Positions 9,110-18,717 of a stretch of DNA of 64,000 nucleotides are shown one piece after another. A program made the position numbers and the translations under genes. Positions within the stretch are counted from its first letter, which is position 1, and each line of letters opens with the position of its first letter. The stretch comes from CAYSCZ01 sp051155775. GTDB taxonomy: Bacteria > Bacteroidota > Bacteroidia > Cytophagales > Cyclobacteriaceae. Under the pieces are notes generated by a model. That model did not search any database and was not told the origin of the DNA. It was given only the letters and a program-made list of their open reading frames with translations. Location of the stretch: NCBI GenBank assembly GCA_051155775.1, contig DAXETV010000018.1:33853-97852 (forward strand), given 5' to 3'.

Positions 9110-9532
9110 ATGATTTTTACCTGTGGCCATCAAGATGATTTGGAGCATATATGCAAAAAAATTCTTGATGCCTACAACCAAAAAATAATAATTTTAAAAG
9201 GTGAGCTAGGTGCAGGAAAAACAACCTTGGTAAAAGTTTTTTGTAGTGTGTTAGGTGTTAAAGAAAGAGTTTCCAGCCCAAGTTTTTCAATCATACAGGA
9301 ATATAGAACAGACAAAAAAATCCCAATCTATCATTTTGACTTTTACCGGATTAAAGATTTTTCTGAAATATTAAACCTTGGTTTAGATGAGTATTTAGAA
9401 TCAGGAAATTATTGCTTTATTGAATGGCCTGAGATAATAATGCAGTGGTTTTCAGATAGTTTCATTGAAATTAATATTAAATTGCATCAAAAAAACCTGG
9501 ATAGAATCATCCAGGTAGATGCATATGGATGA
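9110..9532 (+). CDS. tsaE: tRNA threonylcarbamoyladenosine biosynthesis ATPase TsaE
   Basis: A 140-residue P-loop protein. Walker A is GELGAGKTT (31-39), followed by the family's SSPSFSIIQEY and HFDFYRI motifs and FIEWPE near residue 105. TsaE hydrolyses ATP to cycle the TsaB-TsaD complex that makes t6A37 in ANN-decoding tRNAs. It starts 8 bp after porX, and its 3' end overlaps the alanine dehydrogenase start by 14 bp, a gene pairing seen widely in Bacteroidota. Confidence 0.95.
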   Translation: MIFTCGHQDDLEHICKKILDAYNQKIIILKGELGAGKTTLVKVFCSVLGVKERVSSPSFSIIQEYRTDKKIPIYHFDFYRIKDFSEILNLGLDEYLESGNYCFIEWPEIIMQWFSDSFIEINIKLHQKNLDRIIQVDAYG

Positions 9533-10748
9533 AGGTTTAGAAACTGGATTTACTAAGCTTGCGAAAGAATCAATCTACCCTCAAGAGCTTCTTTTAAAGC
9601 AAAAAAAGAAAAATAGCACACTTTTTATTGGATTACCTAAGGAGTATTCCAAATTTGAGAATAGGATCAGCTTAAAACCTGAATCAGTGAAGGTTTTGGT
9701 CAATAACGGTCATGAAATTTGGGTAGAGAGTGAAGCAGGGATACCTTCCAATTATTCAGACAATGATTACAGTGAGGCAGGGGCAAAAATAGTCTATTCA
9801 CATCAAGAGGTATTTAAAGCTGATATTATTTTAAAGATTGAGCCACCCACCCTTGAGGAAGTAAGTCTTTTTAATAGTGGAAAAACTCTAATCTCCACAT
9901 TTCAATCGGTAAAACAAACACCGGATTACATTCATGCCATAAATAATAAAAAACTTATTGCTTTGGGTTATGAATTCATTGAGGATAAAGTAGGTGGACT
10001 GCCTTTAGTTAGGGCAATGAGTGAGATAGCAGGTAGCTCTGTTATGCTGATAGCTGCTGAATACTTAAGCAGTGTGAAGAATGGAAAGGGAGTGATTTTA
10101 GGTGGAATAACAGGCGTTCCGCCGGCAAAAATTATGATTCTTGGGGCTGGTACTGTAGGGGAATACGCGGCAAGAGCAGCTATTGGCCTAGGTGCAGATA
10201 TTCAGGTATATGATAATAACATCTATAAGTTAAGGAGAATAAAAAGAGAACTTGGAAAGCATTTATATACCTCTACATTAGATCAAATTACTTTATCACA
10301 TGCTATATCATCGACTGACGTTTTAGTGGGAGCAATCAGGGCTGATAAAGGCAGATCTAAGGTAATTATAACTGAAGAGATGGTTTCTAAAATGAAGCCT
10401 GGTTCTTTGGTAATTGATGTAAGTATCGATCAGGGTGGCTGTATAGAGACATCAGAAATGACCACACTGGAAAATCCAATATTTAGAAAATATGGTGTGA
10501 TTCATTATTGTGTGCCGAATATAGCGTCAAGAGTAGCCAAAACGGCAAGCGATGTCATCAGTAATATTTTTACGCCTATTATATTGCAAATTGCAGAAAT
10601 GGGAGGGATAGAGGAAATGATTGCAAATAATAATTGGTTTTTAAATGGTGTATATGCTTACAAAGGAAGTCTAACCAATCAAACTTTGGCCAATAAATAC
10701 AATTTTAAATATAAGGATCTGAATTTGTTGATGGCTGCAAGATTTTGA
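9519..10748 (+). CDS. ald: Alanine dehydrogenase (PNT-alpha superfamily)
   Basis: A 409-residue NAD-dependent dehydrogenase interconverting L-alanine and pyruvate plus ammonia. The N-terminal catalytic domain carries GLPKEYSKFENRISL, and the Rossmann domain carries MILGAGTVGEYAARAA followed by the acidic residue in VYDN. It has about 35 extra N-terminal residues before GLPKE compared with classical Ald, as seen in other Bacteroidota. The close relative PntA (transhydrogenase alpha) is the alternative, but there is no pntB nearby. Translation is coupled to tsaE by overlap. A second ATG at 9525 could be the start. Confidence 0.85.
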   Translation: MHMDEGLETGFTKLAKESIYPQELLLKQKKKNSTLFIGLPKEYSKFENRISLKPESVKVLVNNGHEIWVESEAGIPSNYSDNDYSEAGAKIVYSHQEVFKADIILKIEPPTLEEVSLFNSGKTLISTFQSVKQTPDYIHAINNKKLIALGYEFIEDKVGGLPLVRAMSEIAGSSVMLIAAEYLSSVKNGKGVILGGITGVPPAKIMILGAGTVGEYAARAAIGLGADIQVYDNNIYKLRRIKRELGKHLYTSTLDQITLSHAISSTDVLVGAIRADKGRSKVIITEEMVSKMKPGSLVIDVSIDQGGCIETSEMTTLENPIFRKYGVIHYCVPNIASRVAKTASDVISNIFTPIILQIAEMGGIEEMIANNNWFLNGVYAYKGSLTNQTLANKYNFKYKDLNLLMAARF

Positions 10749-10830
10749 ATTACGTTAATTAAATCAGGATTAAATAAAACTTTAAATATCAAAACCAAAT
10801 TATTATCATTAATCCATCAATAAAAAATAA

Positions 10831-10838
10831 TAAATTTG
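10831..10838 (+). promoter_or_regulatory. Candidate -7 element TAAATTTG
   Basis: TAAATTTG fits the Bacteroidota -7 consensus TAnnTTTG and lies 22 bp before the start of the 131-residue exported protein, inside a 112-bp gap. No clear TTTG element is seen about 20 bp upstream, so only half of the promoter is supported. Confidence 0.4.
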
Positions 10839-10860
10839 CAGTTTCAAAAGGTTATAAATT

Positions 10861-11256
10861 ATGTGTAGATATTTTGCGGTTTTTATCCTTTCAGTTTTAA
10901 TAGGCAATCCCTCTTTTGCTCAGGATCAGAGTGGGTCTTATACTGATGCTCAACAGTATTATAAAATATTAAAAAAAGATGTAGATCATTTTGATAAAAT
11001 TATCTCCAACCTTGATGAGTGGGATAAGATTGATCAGCAATTGGGTGATCTGACGGAAGCAGATATGATTTCCTGGAAAAAAGCATTGAAAAACCTGTAT
11101 GATGCTCTTGAGAATGATTTTGAGAGTTTAGAAACGATAGTAAAAGGTCATGAGGATTTGGTAGATTCCGTTTATATATTAAAGAAAAGAATATTGGATA
11201 TGGAGCACCATGTGAGAGAACTGGCGATTTCTCATAATGTATCAATCGACGATTAG
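10861..11256 (+). CDS. Exported helical protein, unknown function
   Basis: A 131-residue protein with a type I signal peptide (residues 1-20, ending PSFAQ). The mature part is acidic, Cys-free and predicted largely helical, with heptad-like spacing of Leu and Ile between about 85 and 125 that suggests a coiled coil. No known motif. A candidate promoter lies just upstream. It is convergent with valS, overlapping its 3' end by 15 bp. Confidence 0.7.
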   Translation: MCRYFAVFILSVLIGNPSFAQDQSGSYTDAQQYYKILKKDVDHFDKIISNLDEWDKIDQQLGDLTEADMISWKKALKNLYDALENDFESLETIVKGHEDLVDSVYILKKRILDMEHHVRELAISHNVSIDD

Positions 11257-13923
11257 TAGCTTTTTAATTTTTTCTTCAAGAATTTTAATTTTTTCTTCAG
11301 TATCTGCTTTTTTCTTCTTTTCATTTTCAATGACGAGAGGCGGTGCTTTGCTTGTGAATTTTTCGTTATCCAGCTTTTTGTTTACACTAGTTAAAAATCC
11401 TTTTAAATAATTTAATTCCTTTTCTAATGCTGTTTTTTCTTTTTCAAGATCAAATTCCTCATCTAGTGGTATAAAAATAGTTTCATTACCTATTAAAAAG
11501 GAGGTATTACCTGCAATATCTTTATCTACCAATTCGATAAACTCAAAATTTGCAGTTGAACAAATGATTTCATGATACTTGGTGTAGAAATTTTTGTCTC
11601 CATTTTTCACACATATCTTTAGCTTTTCTTTTAGGGGTATGTTTTTCTCTATTCTCTTATTCCTGCTTTGACTTACTATAGAAAAAACTTTTTCAAATTC
11701 CTTTATGATCGCTTCATTGTACGATGAAGCGAGGGGCCAATCAGCATTTATAATACATTGATCAGATTTTCGATCATTCAAATGATGCCAGATTTCTTCT
11801 GTGATAAATGGCATAAAAGGATGAAGCAATTTCATAAGTGTTTCAAAATACATAATCGTATGATCCCTGGTAGCTTTATCAATCTTAGCACCATATGGGG
11901 GTTTTACAAATTCCAAATACCAGCTACAGAAGTCATTCCAAATAAGCTTATAGACCGTCATAAGTGCATCGGATATTCTGTATTTGCTAAAGTGATCATC
12001 TATTTGCATAATGGATTTTTGAAGAACACTTTTAAACCAGGAAGTTTCCAGTTGATGTTTAAAAGGCTGTTCCGCATCATATTCCCAGCCAAGTACCAAT
12101 CGTAATGCATTCCAAATTTTATTAGAAAAATTGCGGCCTTGTTCTACTAATTTTTCATCAAACAATAGATCGTTCCCGGCAGGAGAACTAAATAACATCC
12201 CTGTTCTTACGCCGTCGGCACCATAATTTTTAATTAATTCAAGAGGATCCGGAGAATTACCAAGAGACTTAGACATCTTTCTTCTAAGTTTATCCCGAAC
12301 AATTCCGGTGAGGTAAACATATTTGAAAGGTTTATCATGCTTGTATTCATAGCCGGCAATGACCATTCTTGCAACCCAAAAAAATAGTATTTCAGGTGCG
12401 GTGACTAAAGTATGGGTAGGATAGAAGTAGTCTAGCTCAGAATTTTCACCTTCTATGATTTCCCCTTTATCTTTATCAAAGCAATCGTCATTGAAACCAT
12501 CAAATACAGCTAGTGGAAATAACCAAGATGAAGCCCAGGTATCTAGCACATCCTCATCTTGCTTAATGTTTAATTTTTTTGTGTCCAGACCTTTTGCTTC
12601 AATTTGTCTTATGGCTTCCTCGTCATTCTCAGCAACTACGAAATCATTTTCTCCTTCACCATAATAGTATGCAGGAATACGCTGGCCCCACCACAGTTGC
12701 CTGGATATACACCAATCACGCACATTTTCCATCCAGTGGTTGTATGTGTTTTTAAATTTTGAGGGATACAGTACGATATCATCATTCATCACTACTTCAT
12801 GTGCCTTTCTGGATATTTCTTTCATTTTAATAAACCACTGGAGAGAAAGTTTGGGCTCTATGACGGTATTTGTTCTTTCAGATCGACCAATTCTGGTAAC
12901 GAACTCCTTTTTGTCCACCAGAATTCCAGCATCTTCCATGTCTTTTATAATAAGTTTTCTAACTTCGAACCTATCCTTACCAATGTATTTTTCAACTTGA
13001 CACCTTTCGTTTAATTGCCCATTATCGCTTATGGTGTCAATTATTTCCAGATTATGCCTTATTCCAATCTCGTAGTCGTTAACATCATGCGCAGGGGTTA
13101 CTTTAAGACAACCTGTTCCAAAGGTTAATTCTACATAGTCATCACCAATTATTGACACTTCTCGTTCTACGAACGGAACGATGGCTTTTTTACCGATCAA
13201 ATGTTTGTATCGCTCATCCCTGGGATTGACGGCAACAGCAGTGTCTCCCATAATCGTTTCAGGTCTCTGGGTGGCTATGACCAGATAGTCATCAGTATCT
13301 TTAATTTTATATCTAACTGAGTACAAATAGGACTTTTCTCCCGCTTCCTGGTAGATCACCTCCTCATTGGAAACGGCAGTTTTAGCTTCAACATCCCAGT
13401 TCACCATCCTAAGGCCGCGGTATATAAACCCTTTTTTAAATAGGTCTACAAATACCCTTATTACTGATTTATAATAATTATCATCCATGGTGAAAGCTGT
13501 CCTTCTCCAATCACAGGAAGCGCCCAGTTTTTTTAATTGTTCAAGAATGATACCCCCATACTTTTCTTTCCATTCCCATGCATGCGATAAAAACTCCTCA
13601 CGGGAGAGGTCACTTTTTTTAATTCCTTTTTCCCTTAAATATTTTACAACTTTAGCTTCGGTAGCAATCGAAGCATGATCGGTGCCAGGCACCCAACAAG
13701 CTTCTTTTCCTTCCATCCGGGCTTTCCTGATCAAAATATCCTGAATGGTATTGTTGAGCATATGTCCCATATGCAAAACCCCGGTTACATTCGGTGGTGG
13801 GATAACAATTGTGTAAGGTTCTTTTTCATAATTGACTTTTGCACTGAAAAAATCTTTTTCGAGCCAAAATTGATACCATTTATCTTCTACTTCTACAGGA
13901 TTATATTTCGAGGCTAATTTCAT
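11242..13923 (-). CDS. valS: Valyl-tRNA synthetase
   Basis: Charges tRNA-Val in the cytoplasm. The 893-residue class Ia synthetase has the HIGH motif as HMGH (51-54, in PPPNVTGVLHMGHM), the editing domain insertion (TQRPETIMGDTAVAV), the KMSKS motif (549-553), an anticodon-binding domain and the C-terminal coiled-coil arm (roughly 820-890) that ValS uses to hold tRNA. I take the ATG at 13923 as the start; a TTG two codons upstream would add only two residues. It is convergent with the exported-protein gene. Confidence 0.97.
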   Translation of the reverse strand: MKLASKYNPVEVEDKWYQFWLEKDFFSAKVNYEKEPYTIVIPPPNVTGVLHMGHMLNNTIQDILIRKARMEGKEACWVPGTDHASIATEAKVVKYLREKGIKKSDLSREEFLSHAWEWKEKYGGIILEQLKKLGASCDWRRTAFTMDDNYYKSVIRVFVDLFKKGFIYRGLRMVNWDVEAKTAVSNEEVIYQEAGEKSYLYSVRYKIKDTDDYLVIATQRPETIMGDTAVAVNPRDERYKHLIGKKAIVPFVEREVSIIGDDYVELTFGTGCLKVTPAHDVNDYEIGIRHNLEIIDTISDNGQLNERCQVEKYIGKDRFEVRKLIIKDMEDAGILVDKKEFVTRIGRSERTNTVIEPKLSLQWFIKMKEISRKAHEVVMNDDIVLYPSKFKNTYNHWMENVRDWCISRQLWWGQRIPAYYYGEGENDFVVAENDEEAIRQIEAKGLDTKKLNIKQDEDVLDTWASSWLFPLAVFDGFNDDCFDKDKGEIIEGENSELDYFYPTHTLVTAPEILFFWVARMVIAGYEYKHDKPFKYVYLTGIVRDKLRRKMSKSLGNSPDPLELIKNYGADGVRTGMLFSSPAGNDLLFDEKLVEQGRNFSNKIWNALRLVLGWEYDAEQPFKHQLETSWFKSVLQKSIMQIDDHFSKYRISDALMTVYKLIWNDFCSWYLEFVKPPYGAKIDKATRDHTIMYFETLMKLLHPFMPFITEEIWHHLNDRKSDQCIINADWPLASSYNEAIIKEFEKVFSIVSQSRNKRIEKNIPLKEKLKICVKNGDKNFYTKYHEIICSTANFEFIELVDKDIAGNTSFLIGNETIFIPLDEEFDLEKEKTALEKELNYLKGFLTSVNKKLDNEKFTSKAPPLVIENEKKKKADTEEKIKILEEKIKKLLIVD

Positions 13924-13933
13924 AAACAAATAA

Positions 13934-13961
13934 TTTTGAAGATTGCAAAACTATAAATTTG
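13934..13961 (+). promoter_or_regulatory. Candidate promoter for fumarylacetoacetase
   Basis: TTTTG (13934-13938) is followed after 15 bp by TAAATTTG (13954-13961), a perfect TAnnTTTG -7 element, about 60 bp before the start codon. The spacing is shorter than the usual 17-23 bp, so confidence is moderate. Confidence 0.4.
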
Positions 13962-14022
13962 CCTTTCAATAGGTATGGAATAATTAAGTCTTTACCTATT
14001 TTTCACTATTAAAAGCTTTTTA

Positions 14023-15294
14023 ATGACGTTCTCTGCTGATTTCCCCCATTTGACTAGTTGGGTTAAAATACCACATGGTTGTGACTTTCCGATACAAAAC
14101 TTACCTTTTGGAGTTTTCAAAACAAAAGATTCCTACCCAAGGGTAGGTGTGGCTATCGGTGATTCTATTTTAGATCTCGATCTAATTCATAGACATGGTT
14201 TATTAGATAATCTTGGCTTACCACCTTCCATTTTTAATAAAGCTGATATAAATGAATTCATCGCACTGGGAAATAGAAAAACCAGCGTTATTAGAAACAG
14301 AGTGGGTGAACTTTTACTGAGTGAAAATGATGAACTAAGGGCTAATGAACCGTTGGTTAATCAGGCGCTTGTAAACCAGAATGATGCAGAAATGTTGATG
14401 CCTGTAAGTGTAGGTGATTACACCGATTTCTATTCAAGCAAAGAACATGCAAGCAACGTAGGTAGAATGTTTAGGGGTGAAAAAAATGCTTTACCACCAA
14501 ATTGGTTACATATGCCGATAGCTTATCACGGGAGATCTTCCTCTATAATTGGTACAAATAACCCGGTGTACAGACCTTACGGACAATTGTTAAAGGAAGG
14601 TTCGGTGCAATATGGGCCAAGTGAAAAACTAGATTTTGAATTGGAAATGGCATTCATCACGAATAGTAAAACCAATTTGGGCGATAGCATCAAAGTTGAA
14701 GAGGCAATGGATTCGATATTTGGAATGACTATTTTCAATGATTGGTCCGCAAGAGACATACAAAAATGGGAATATGTACCGCTGGGGCCATTTCTTGGTA
14801 AGAATTTTGCATCTACTATTTCTTCATGGGTTGTTACCCTCGATGCCTTGGACCCTTTTAAAGTTGAAGGTCCTAGGCAGCAAGAAATCCTACCTTATTT
14901 ATCAATAAACGGGAAATATAATTTCGATATTGATTTACAGGTAGAACTTATAACCGAAAATGGTGATCAAAGAATTCTTACAAACTCAAATTCTAAATAT
15001 TTATACTGGAACGTGTGTCAGCAGTTGGCGCACCACACGGTAAATGGTTGTAATATTAATCCGGGGGATGTATTTGCTTCAGGAACAATTAGCGGGCCGG
15101 ACAGAGGCACTGAAGGATCCCTTTTAGAACTAACCTGGAATGGTGGTGAGCCAATTATACTAAAAGATAGAGCTTTCACATTTTTAGAAGATGGGGATAC
15201 TGTGGTTATGAGGGCATGGGGAACAAGAAATAATGTAAAAATTGGTTTTGGGGAAATCAGGAATAATATAAAATCAAAAACAAAAGATAATTAA
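14023..15294 (+). CDS. fahA: Fumarylacetoacetase
   Basis: The last enzyme of tyrosine/homogentisate breakdown, splitting fumarylacetoacetate into fumarate and acetoacetate. The 423-residue protein has the SH3-like N-terminal domain and the catalytic FAH fold: metal ligands Asp135 (DYTDFYSS), Glu206 and Glu208 (FELEMA) and Asp240 (FNDWSARD), with the catalytic His142 in KEHASN. Length matches the eukaryotic-type enzyme (about 420). It is followed after 2 bp by a flavin reductase-like gene, so the two form an operon. Other tyrosine degradation genes are not in the window. Confidence 0.96.
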   Translation: MTFSADFPHLTSWVKIPHGCDFPIQNLPFGVFKTKDSYPRVGVAIGDSILDLDLIHRHGLLDNLGLPPSIFNKADINEFIALGNRKTSVIRNRVGELLLSENDELRANEPLVNQALVNQNDAEMLMPVSVGDYTDFYSSKEHASNVGRMFRGEKNALPPNWLHMPIAYHGRSSSIIGTNNPVYRPYGQLLKEGSVQYGPSEKLDFELEMAFITNSKTNLGDSIKVEEAMDSIFGMTIFNDWSARDIQKWEYVPLGPFLGKNFASTISSWVVTLDALDPFKVEGPRQQEILPYLSINGKYNFDIDLQVELITENGDQRILTNSNSKYLYWNVCQQLAHHTVNGCNINPGDVFASGTISGPDRGTEGSLLELTWNGGEPIILKDRAFTFLEDGDTVVMRAWGTRNNVKIGFGEIRNNIKSKTKDN

Positions 15295-15296
15295 TA

Positions 15297-16178
15297 ATGA
15301 AATTAAAACCATCAGAAGTATCCTCAGGGGAATTTTACAGTTATCTGATTGGATCTGTAAACCCGAGGCCTATAGCTTTTGCCAGCACTATAGATAAGCA
15401 AGGAAAAGTCAACCTTAGTCCTTATAGTTTTTTCAATGTATTTAGTGCTAATCCGCCGATATTGGTTTTTTCACCAACGAGGAGAGTGAGGGACAATACA
15501 ACGAAGCATAGTTATGATAATATAATTGAGGTACCCGAAGTGGTGGTAAATATTGTCAATTTTTTAATAATCGATCAAATGTCCTTGTCCAGTACTGAAT
15601 ATGAGAAGGGGATAAATGAATTTACAAAATCAGGTCTTACACAAACGCCTTCAGACCTTATATCCCCCCCAAGAGTACAAGAATCACCAGTATCCTATGA
15701 ATGCAAAGTAATTGAAGTCAAAGACCTGGGCAATGAAGGTGGCGCCGGGAGTTTGGTGATTTGCCAGGTATTGGTAGCGCATATCAATGATGATATACTA
15801 GATGAAAATAAAAAAATAAATCCATATAAGATTGACACCGTTGGCCGTATGGGTGGAGGTTGGTATTGCAGGGCCAGTGGTGATGGTATATTTGAACTGC
15901 CCAGACCAACAAAAAAGGGCATTGGAGTTGATAATATTCCTGACAAAATAAAATACAGCAAAATACTTACCGGGAATGACCTGGGCAGGTTGGGACTGAT
16001 AGAAGCATTACCTAATAAAAATGAGATTAAGGATTTTAAAGAAAGTGAGTTAAAGAGTGTCCATGACGTTTATGCCGATGATTATTCAACACTTAAACAT
16101 AAAATTCAGACCATAGCAAAAGAATATTTGAGGGAAAACGAAATAAAAAAAGCCTGGTTGGCATTATTATCGTTATAG
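15297..16178 (+). CDS. Flavin reductase-like (FMN-binding split barrel) protein
   Basis: A 293-residue protein whose first 200 residues match the flavin reductase-like domain: SVNPRPIAFASTID, then NLSPYSFFNVFSANPP and a conserved GRMGGGWYCR. Such proteins bind FMN and either reduce free flavin or serve as partners of monooxygenases. It starts 2 bp after fahA, which suggests a function in aromatic amino acid breakdown, but the exact reaction cannot be read from the sequence. The C-terminal 80 residues are charged and helical. Confidence 0.85.
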   Translation: MKLKPSEVSSGEFYSYLIGSVNPRPIAFASTIDKQGKVNLSPYSFFNVFSANPPILVFSPTRRVRDNTTKHSYDNIIEVPEVVVNIVNFLIIDQMSLSSTEYEKGINEFTKSGLTQTPSDLISPPRVQESPVSYECKVIEVKDLGNEGGAGSLVICQVLVAHINDDILDENKKINPYKIDTVGRMGGGWYCRASGDGIFELPRPTKKGIGVDNIPDKIKYSKILTGNDLGRLGLIEALPNKNEIKDFKESELKSVHDVYADDYSTLKHKIQTIAKEYLRENEIKKAWLALLSL

Positions 16179-16278
16179 AAACAAAATGTTATTGGAGTAT
16201 ATTATAAAGATAATTTCACTTTATTTTGAAATTAGTATTTTTAAATTAGCAAACATTCCTAAATAAAATCATTTCGAT

Positions 16279-18144
16279 ATGCAGTTAATCATTAAAAGTA
16301 AAAGGTGTCTGTTCAGCTTTTGGATTATTCTTTTTTCACTAAATGCTGGGTATGCTCAATTATTAGTAGACAAAGTGATACCACCATCTCCGGATGCGGC
16401 CGCACTCATGAAATATTGTGATCATCCCATAGGGAGGAAAACAGGCACCCCCAGAATCGAAATACCATTGCATACTATTAGATATAATGATATTCGGGTT
16501 CCAATAAGTTTAAATTATCACCCATCTGGTGTGAAAGTTGAAGAAGAAGCTACCTGGGTAGGTTTAGGATGGCGACTCAATGCTGGGGGAGTAATTACGA
16601 GGCTGGTAAGAGGTAAAAATGATTTTCAAATTATTGAAGATTTCTCGGCAGGAGAAGCTAAAGGCTTTCCTTTTGAGAATATTCAACCTTGTAGCGATGA
16701 TTGTCCGGAGCGAGAGCAGGAACAGTTTGCTGATGAAGTATGTAGCGGACACATTGATACCGATCCTGATGTTTTTTTCTTTGATATTTTTGGGGTTAAG
16801 GGAAAGTTTCTACTAACCCCTGATCACAGTACAGATATTGATAAACTTACAGTTGAATTGGTCACACCAAGAAATATGACTGCTGTCTTCGATATGAAGA
16901 ATAACGCCTGGGAAGTAAAAGATGCCAGAGGTTATACCTACAGGTTTAATACACGTGAAATTACGGAAACACAAAGAAATTATTTCGATTATAAATTTAG
17001 GTCTGAAAGGATATTGTTTAAGTTTTATAGTGATCTGGCTACAACAGCCTGGTATCTTGATGAGGTTGTCTCTCCAACCGGTACCACTATGACCTTTGTC
17101 TATGACACTGATGATAGTGGCAAGTCATTCTATGCTACGAATGGAGCAAATAACAGAATGAACATCAATGATAGGGATATGTGGGACGTTCATTACACAT
17201 CTTACTGCTTTCCGGACACTATAGAAAATGTCCAAATAGTGGCGGAGAATTTTTACAATAATATCTATTTGACAGAAATAGTCTATGGTGGAAATTCAGT
17301 ATCATTTTACAAGTCAGGTAGAAAAGATATGGTCCCACCGGTAAGATCTGAAATGGATAAGCAGAAGGGTAGTGCGTTTTCGATATATTTATATGCTGAT
17401 AAACCCCCTCAGAAGTTAGATGAGATTGTAGTAAATGAAGGCAGCCGTCAAAAAAATATAAAGTTCAATTATGAATATTTTAATCCAGATGCAGATGGAA
17501 AGGATGAAAGATTGATGAAAAGGTTGAAGCTTAATACTTTAGTCACTAATACCAACGGTAATGAAGGAGAATATAAATTTGATTATTTTCAAGAATTCCC
17601 AATGCCTTCAAAAGAAAGTCATGCCAGGGATTTTTGGGGATATCACAATGGGGAAGAGGATATTCATAATATAGTCCCATCGGATTTTTTCAATTATAAC
17701 ATGCCAGAAAGGCTGTTTGAGAGTGATCATCAGCATCATTATTCACAAGCTCATGTAAAAGAGGGTGTATTAATCAGTATTGAATATCCCGAGGGATTTA
17801 CACAATCATTTGAATATGAACCACATGAGTATAGTGATGTGAGCGAGGAAATAGCAGAAAATTTTGAAGGAGAGGGTAACGCTGAGGTTACGGATAAACA
17901 TAAAAAATCTAATGATGCTTTTTTGTCGGGAGGCCTTAGGGTAACCCGGATTGTAAATGCATTACCGACAGATAAATTATATACGGAGTATCAATATAAA
18001 ACCAAAGGCGGCAATGTACTGGGTACATTGAGTGTGACCCCCTTCAGTCACGAAGCTGAAGAAGTGATCGGTCATAAACCGGCAGGAAATCACTACGTGC
18101 TGTATGAAGATGTGAAAATTTTCTCTGGGAAGATTTTTAAGTAA
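16279..18144 (+). CDS. Orphan Rhs-type N-terminal module (truncated YD/RHS protein)
   Basis: A 621-residue exported protein (signal peptide 1-26, ending AGYAQ). Residues 35-110 match the head region of very large Bacteroidota Rhs-family proteins: SPDAAALMKY, IEIPLHTI, RVPISLNYHPSGVKVEEEA, WVGLGWRLNAGGVITR. The sequence continues collinear with such heads up to about residue 615, then stops at FSGKIFK. Full-length members run 1000-3000 residues with YD repeats, an RHS core and a variable toxin tail, all absent here. The stop abuts a convergent gene with no spacer, so no 3' remnant exists. It is either a degraded Rhs gene or a stand-alone surface module. Confidence 0.7.
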   Translation: MQLIIKSKRCLFSFWIILFSLNAGYAQLLVDKVIPPSPDAAALMKYCDHPIGRKTGTPRIEIPLHTIRYNDIRVPISLNYHPSGVKVEEEATWVGLGWRLNAGGVITRLVRGKNDFQIIEDFSAGEAKGFPFENIQPCSDDCPEREQEQFADEVCSGHIDTDPDVFFFDIFGVKGKFLLTPDHSTDIDKLTVELVTPRNMTAVFDMKNNAWEVKDARGYTYRFNTREITETQRNYFDYKFRSERILFKFYSDLATTAWYLDEVVSPTGTTMTFVYDTDDSGKSFYATNGANNRMNINDRDMWDVHYTSYCFPDTIENVQIVAENFYNNIYLTEIVYGGNSVSFYKSGRKDMVPPVRSEMDKQKGSAFSIYLYADKPPQKLDEIVVNEGSRQKNIKFNYEYFNPDADGKDERLMKRLKLNTLVTNTNGNEGEYKFDYFQEFPMPSKESHARDFWGYHNGEEDIHNIVPSDFFNYNMPERLFESDHQHHYSQAHVKEGVLISIEYPEGFTQSFEYEPHEYSDVSEEIAENFEGEGNAEVTDKHKKSNDAFLSGGLRVTRIVNALPTDKLYTEYQYKTKGGNVLGTLSVTPFSHEAEEVIGHKPAGNHYVLYEDVKIFSGKIFK

Positions 18145-18603
18145 TTATTTTATTTTGATCATGTAAACTTCCGAAGGATTAGCTTCATCATCTGGATCTG
18201 GAATAAGAAGTCCATCTTTTAGAAGCCATGCGTCATCGTTATCAAAATCCAGAACAGGTGATCCATCATCACTGATGTATAATTTTCCATTTTTAATTTT
18301 CCATTCACCATAGGATATATCTTCCTCGTCAAAGGCTTTTACTTGAATGATACACTCGTAATTACTTAAAAATTCAAAGTAAATGTCTATTTCATTAATA
18401 ACCCCATCCACAAAAGTGCCTACTGATTTAATTACCAACTCTTCAAATATTGTTTCGCTTTCGCCGGCTTCTTTATTCAATTCATCATTAATATTTATTT
18501 GAAGCTTCCATACACCCATTATTTCACCAGGCTTAATAATTTGTTGAGCGGAAGCATAATATGTAGCAAAAAAAATGATTACTGATAAAACTGAGTACTT
18601 CAT
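18145..18603 (-). CDS. Secreted lipocalin-like protein
   Basis: A 152-residue protein with a type I signal peptide (1-19, ending YASAQ). The mature part starts GVWKLQI and later has YGEWKIKNGKLYIS, the pattern of small Bacteroidota lipocalin-like domains. It is strongly acidic at the C-terminus (DFDNDDAW, PDPDDEA). Its stop codon abuts that of the truncated Rhs-type gene on the other strand. Ligand unknown. Immunity to the lost Rhs tail is conceivable but unsupported. Confidence 0.65.
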   Translation of the reverse strand: MKYSVLSVIIFFATYYASAQQIIKPGEIMGVWKLQININDELNKEAGESETIFEELVIKSVGTFVDGVINEIDIYFEFLSNYECIIQVKAFDEEDISYGEWKIKNGKLYISDDGSPVLDFDNDDAWLLKDGLLIPDPDDEANPSEVYMIKIK

Positions 18604-18690
18604 ATGATTATTATGTTATACAAGGTACTAAGTAATACGTAATAATGAATTTTGAGTTTTTCATTATTAATAGATTCCTTAGATTGTACT

Positions 18691-18698
18691 TATCTTTG
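18691..18698 (+). promoter_or_regulatory. Candidate -7 element TATCTTTG for ffh
   Basis: TATCTTTG is a perfect TAnnTTTG element, 19 bp before the ATG at 18718. It lies inside the upstream extension of the frame (to 18652), which argues that the extension is not translated. Confidence 0.5.
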
Positions 18699-18717
18699 CA
18701 AATTACAATCCAGATAT

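Noticed and set aside
16279..18603. A toxin-immunity pair (Rhs plus small neighbour)
   Set aside because: No toxin domain is present in the truncated Rhs-type protein, and the neighbour is a secreted lipocalin-like protein on the other strand.
18652..18717. A 22-residue N-terminal extension of Ffh
   Set aside because: The extension contains the TATCTTTG promoter element, and relatives begin at MFDNL.
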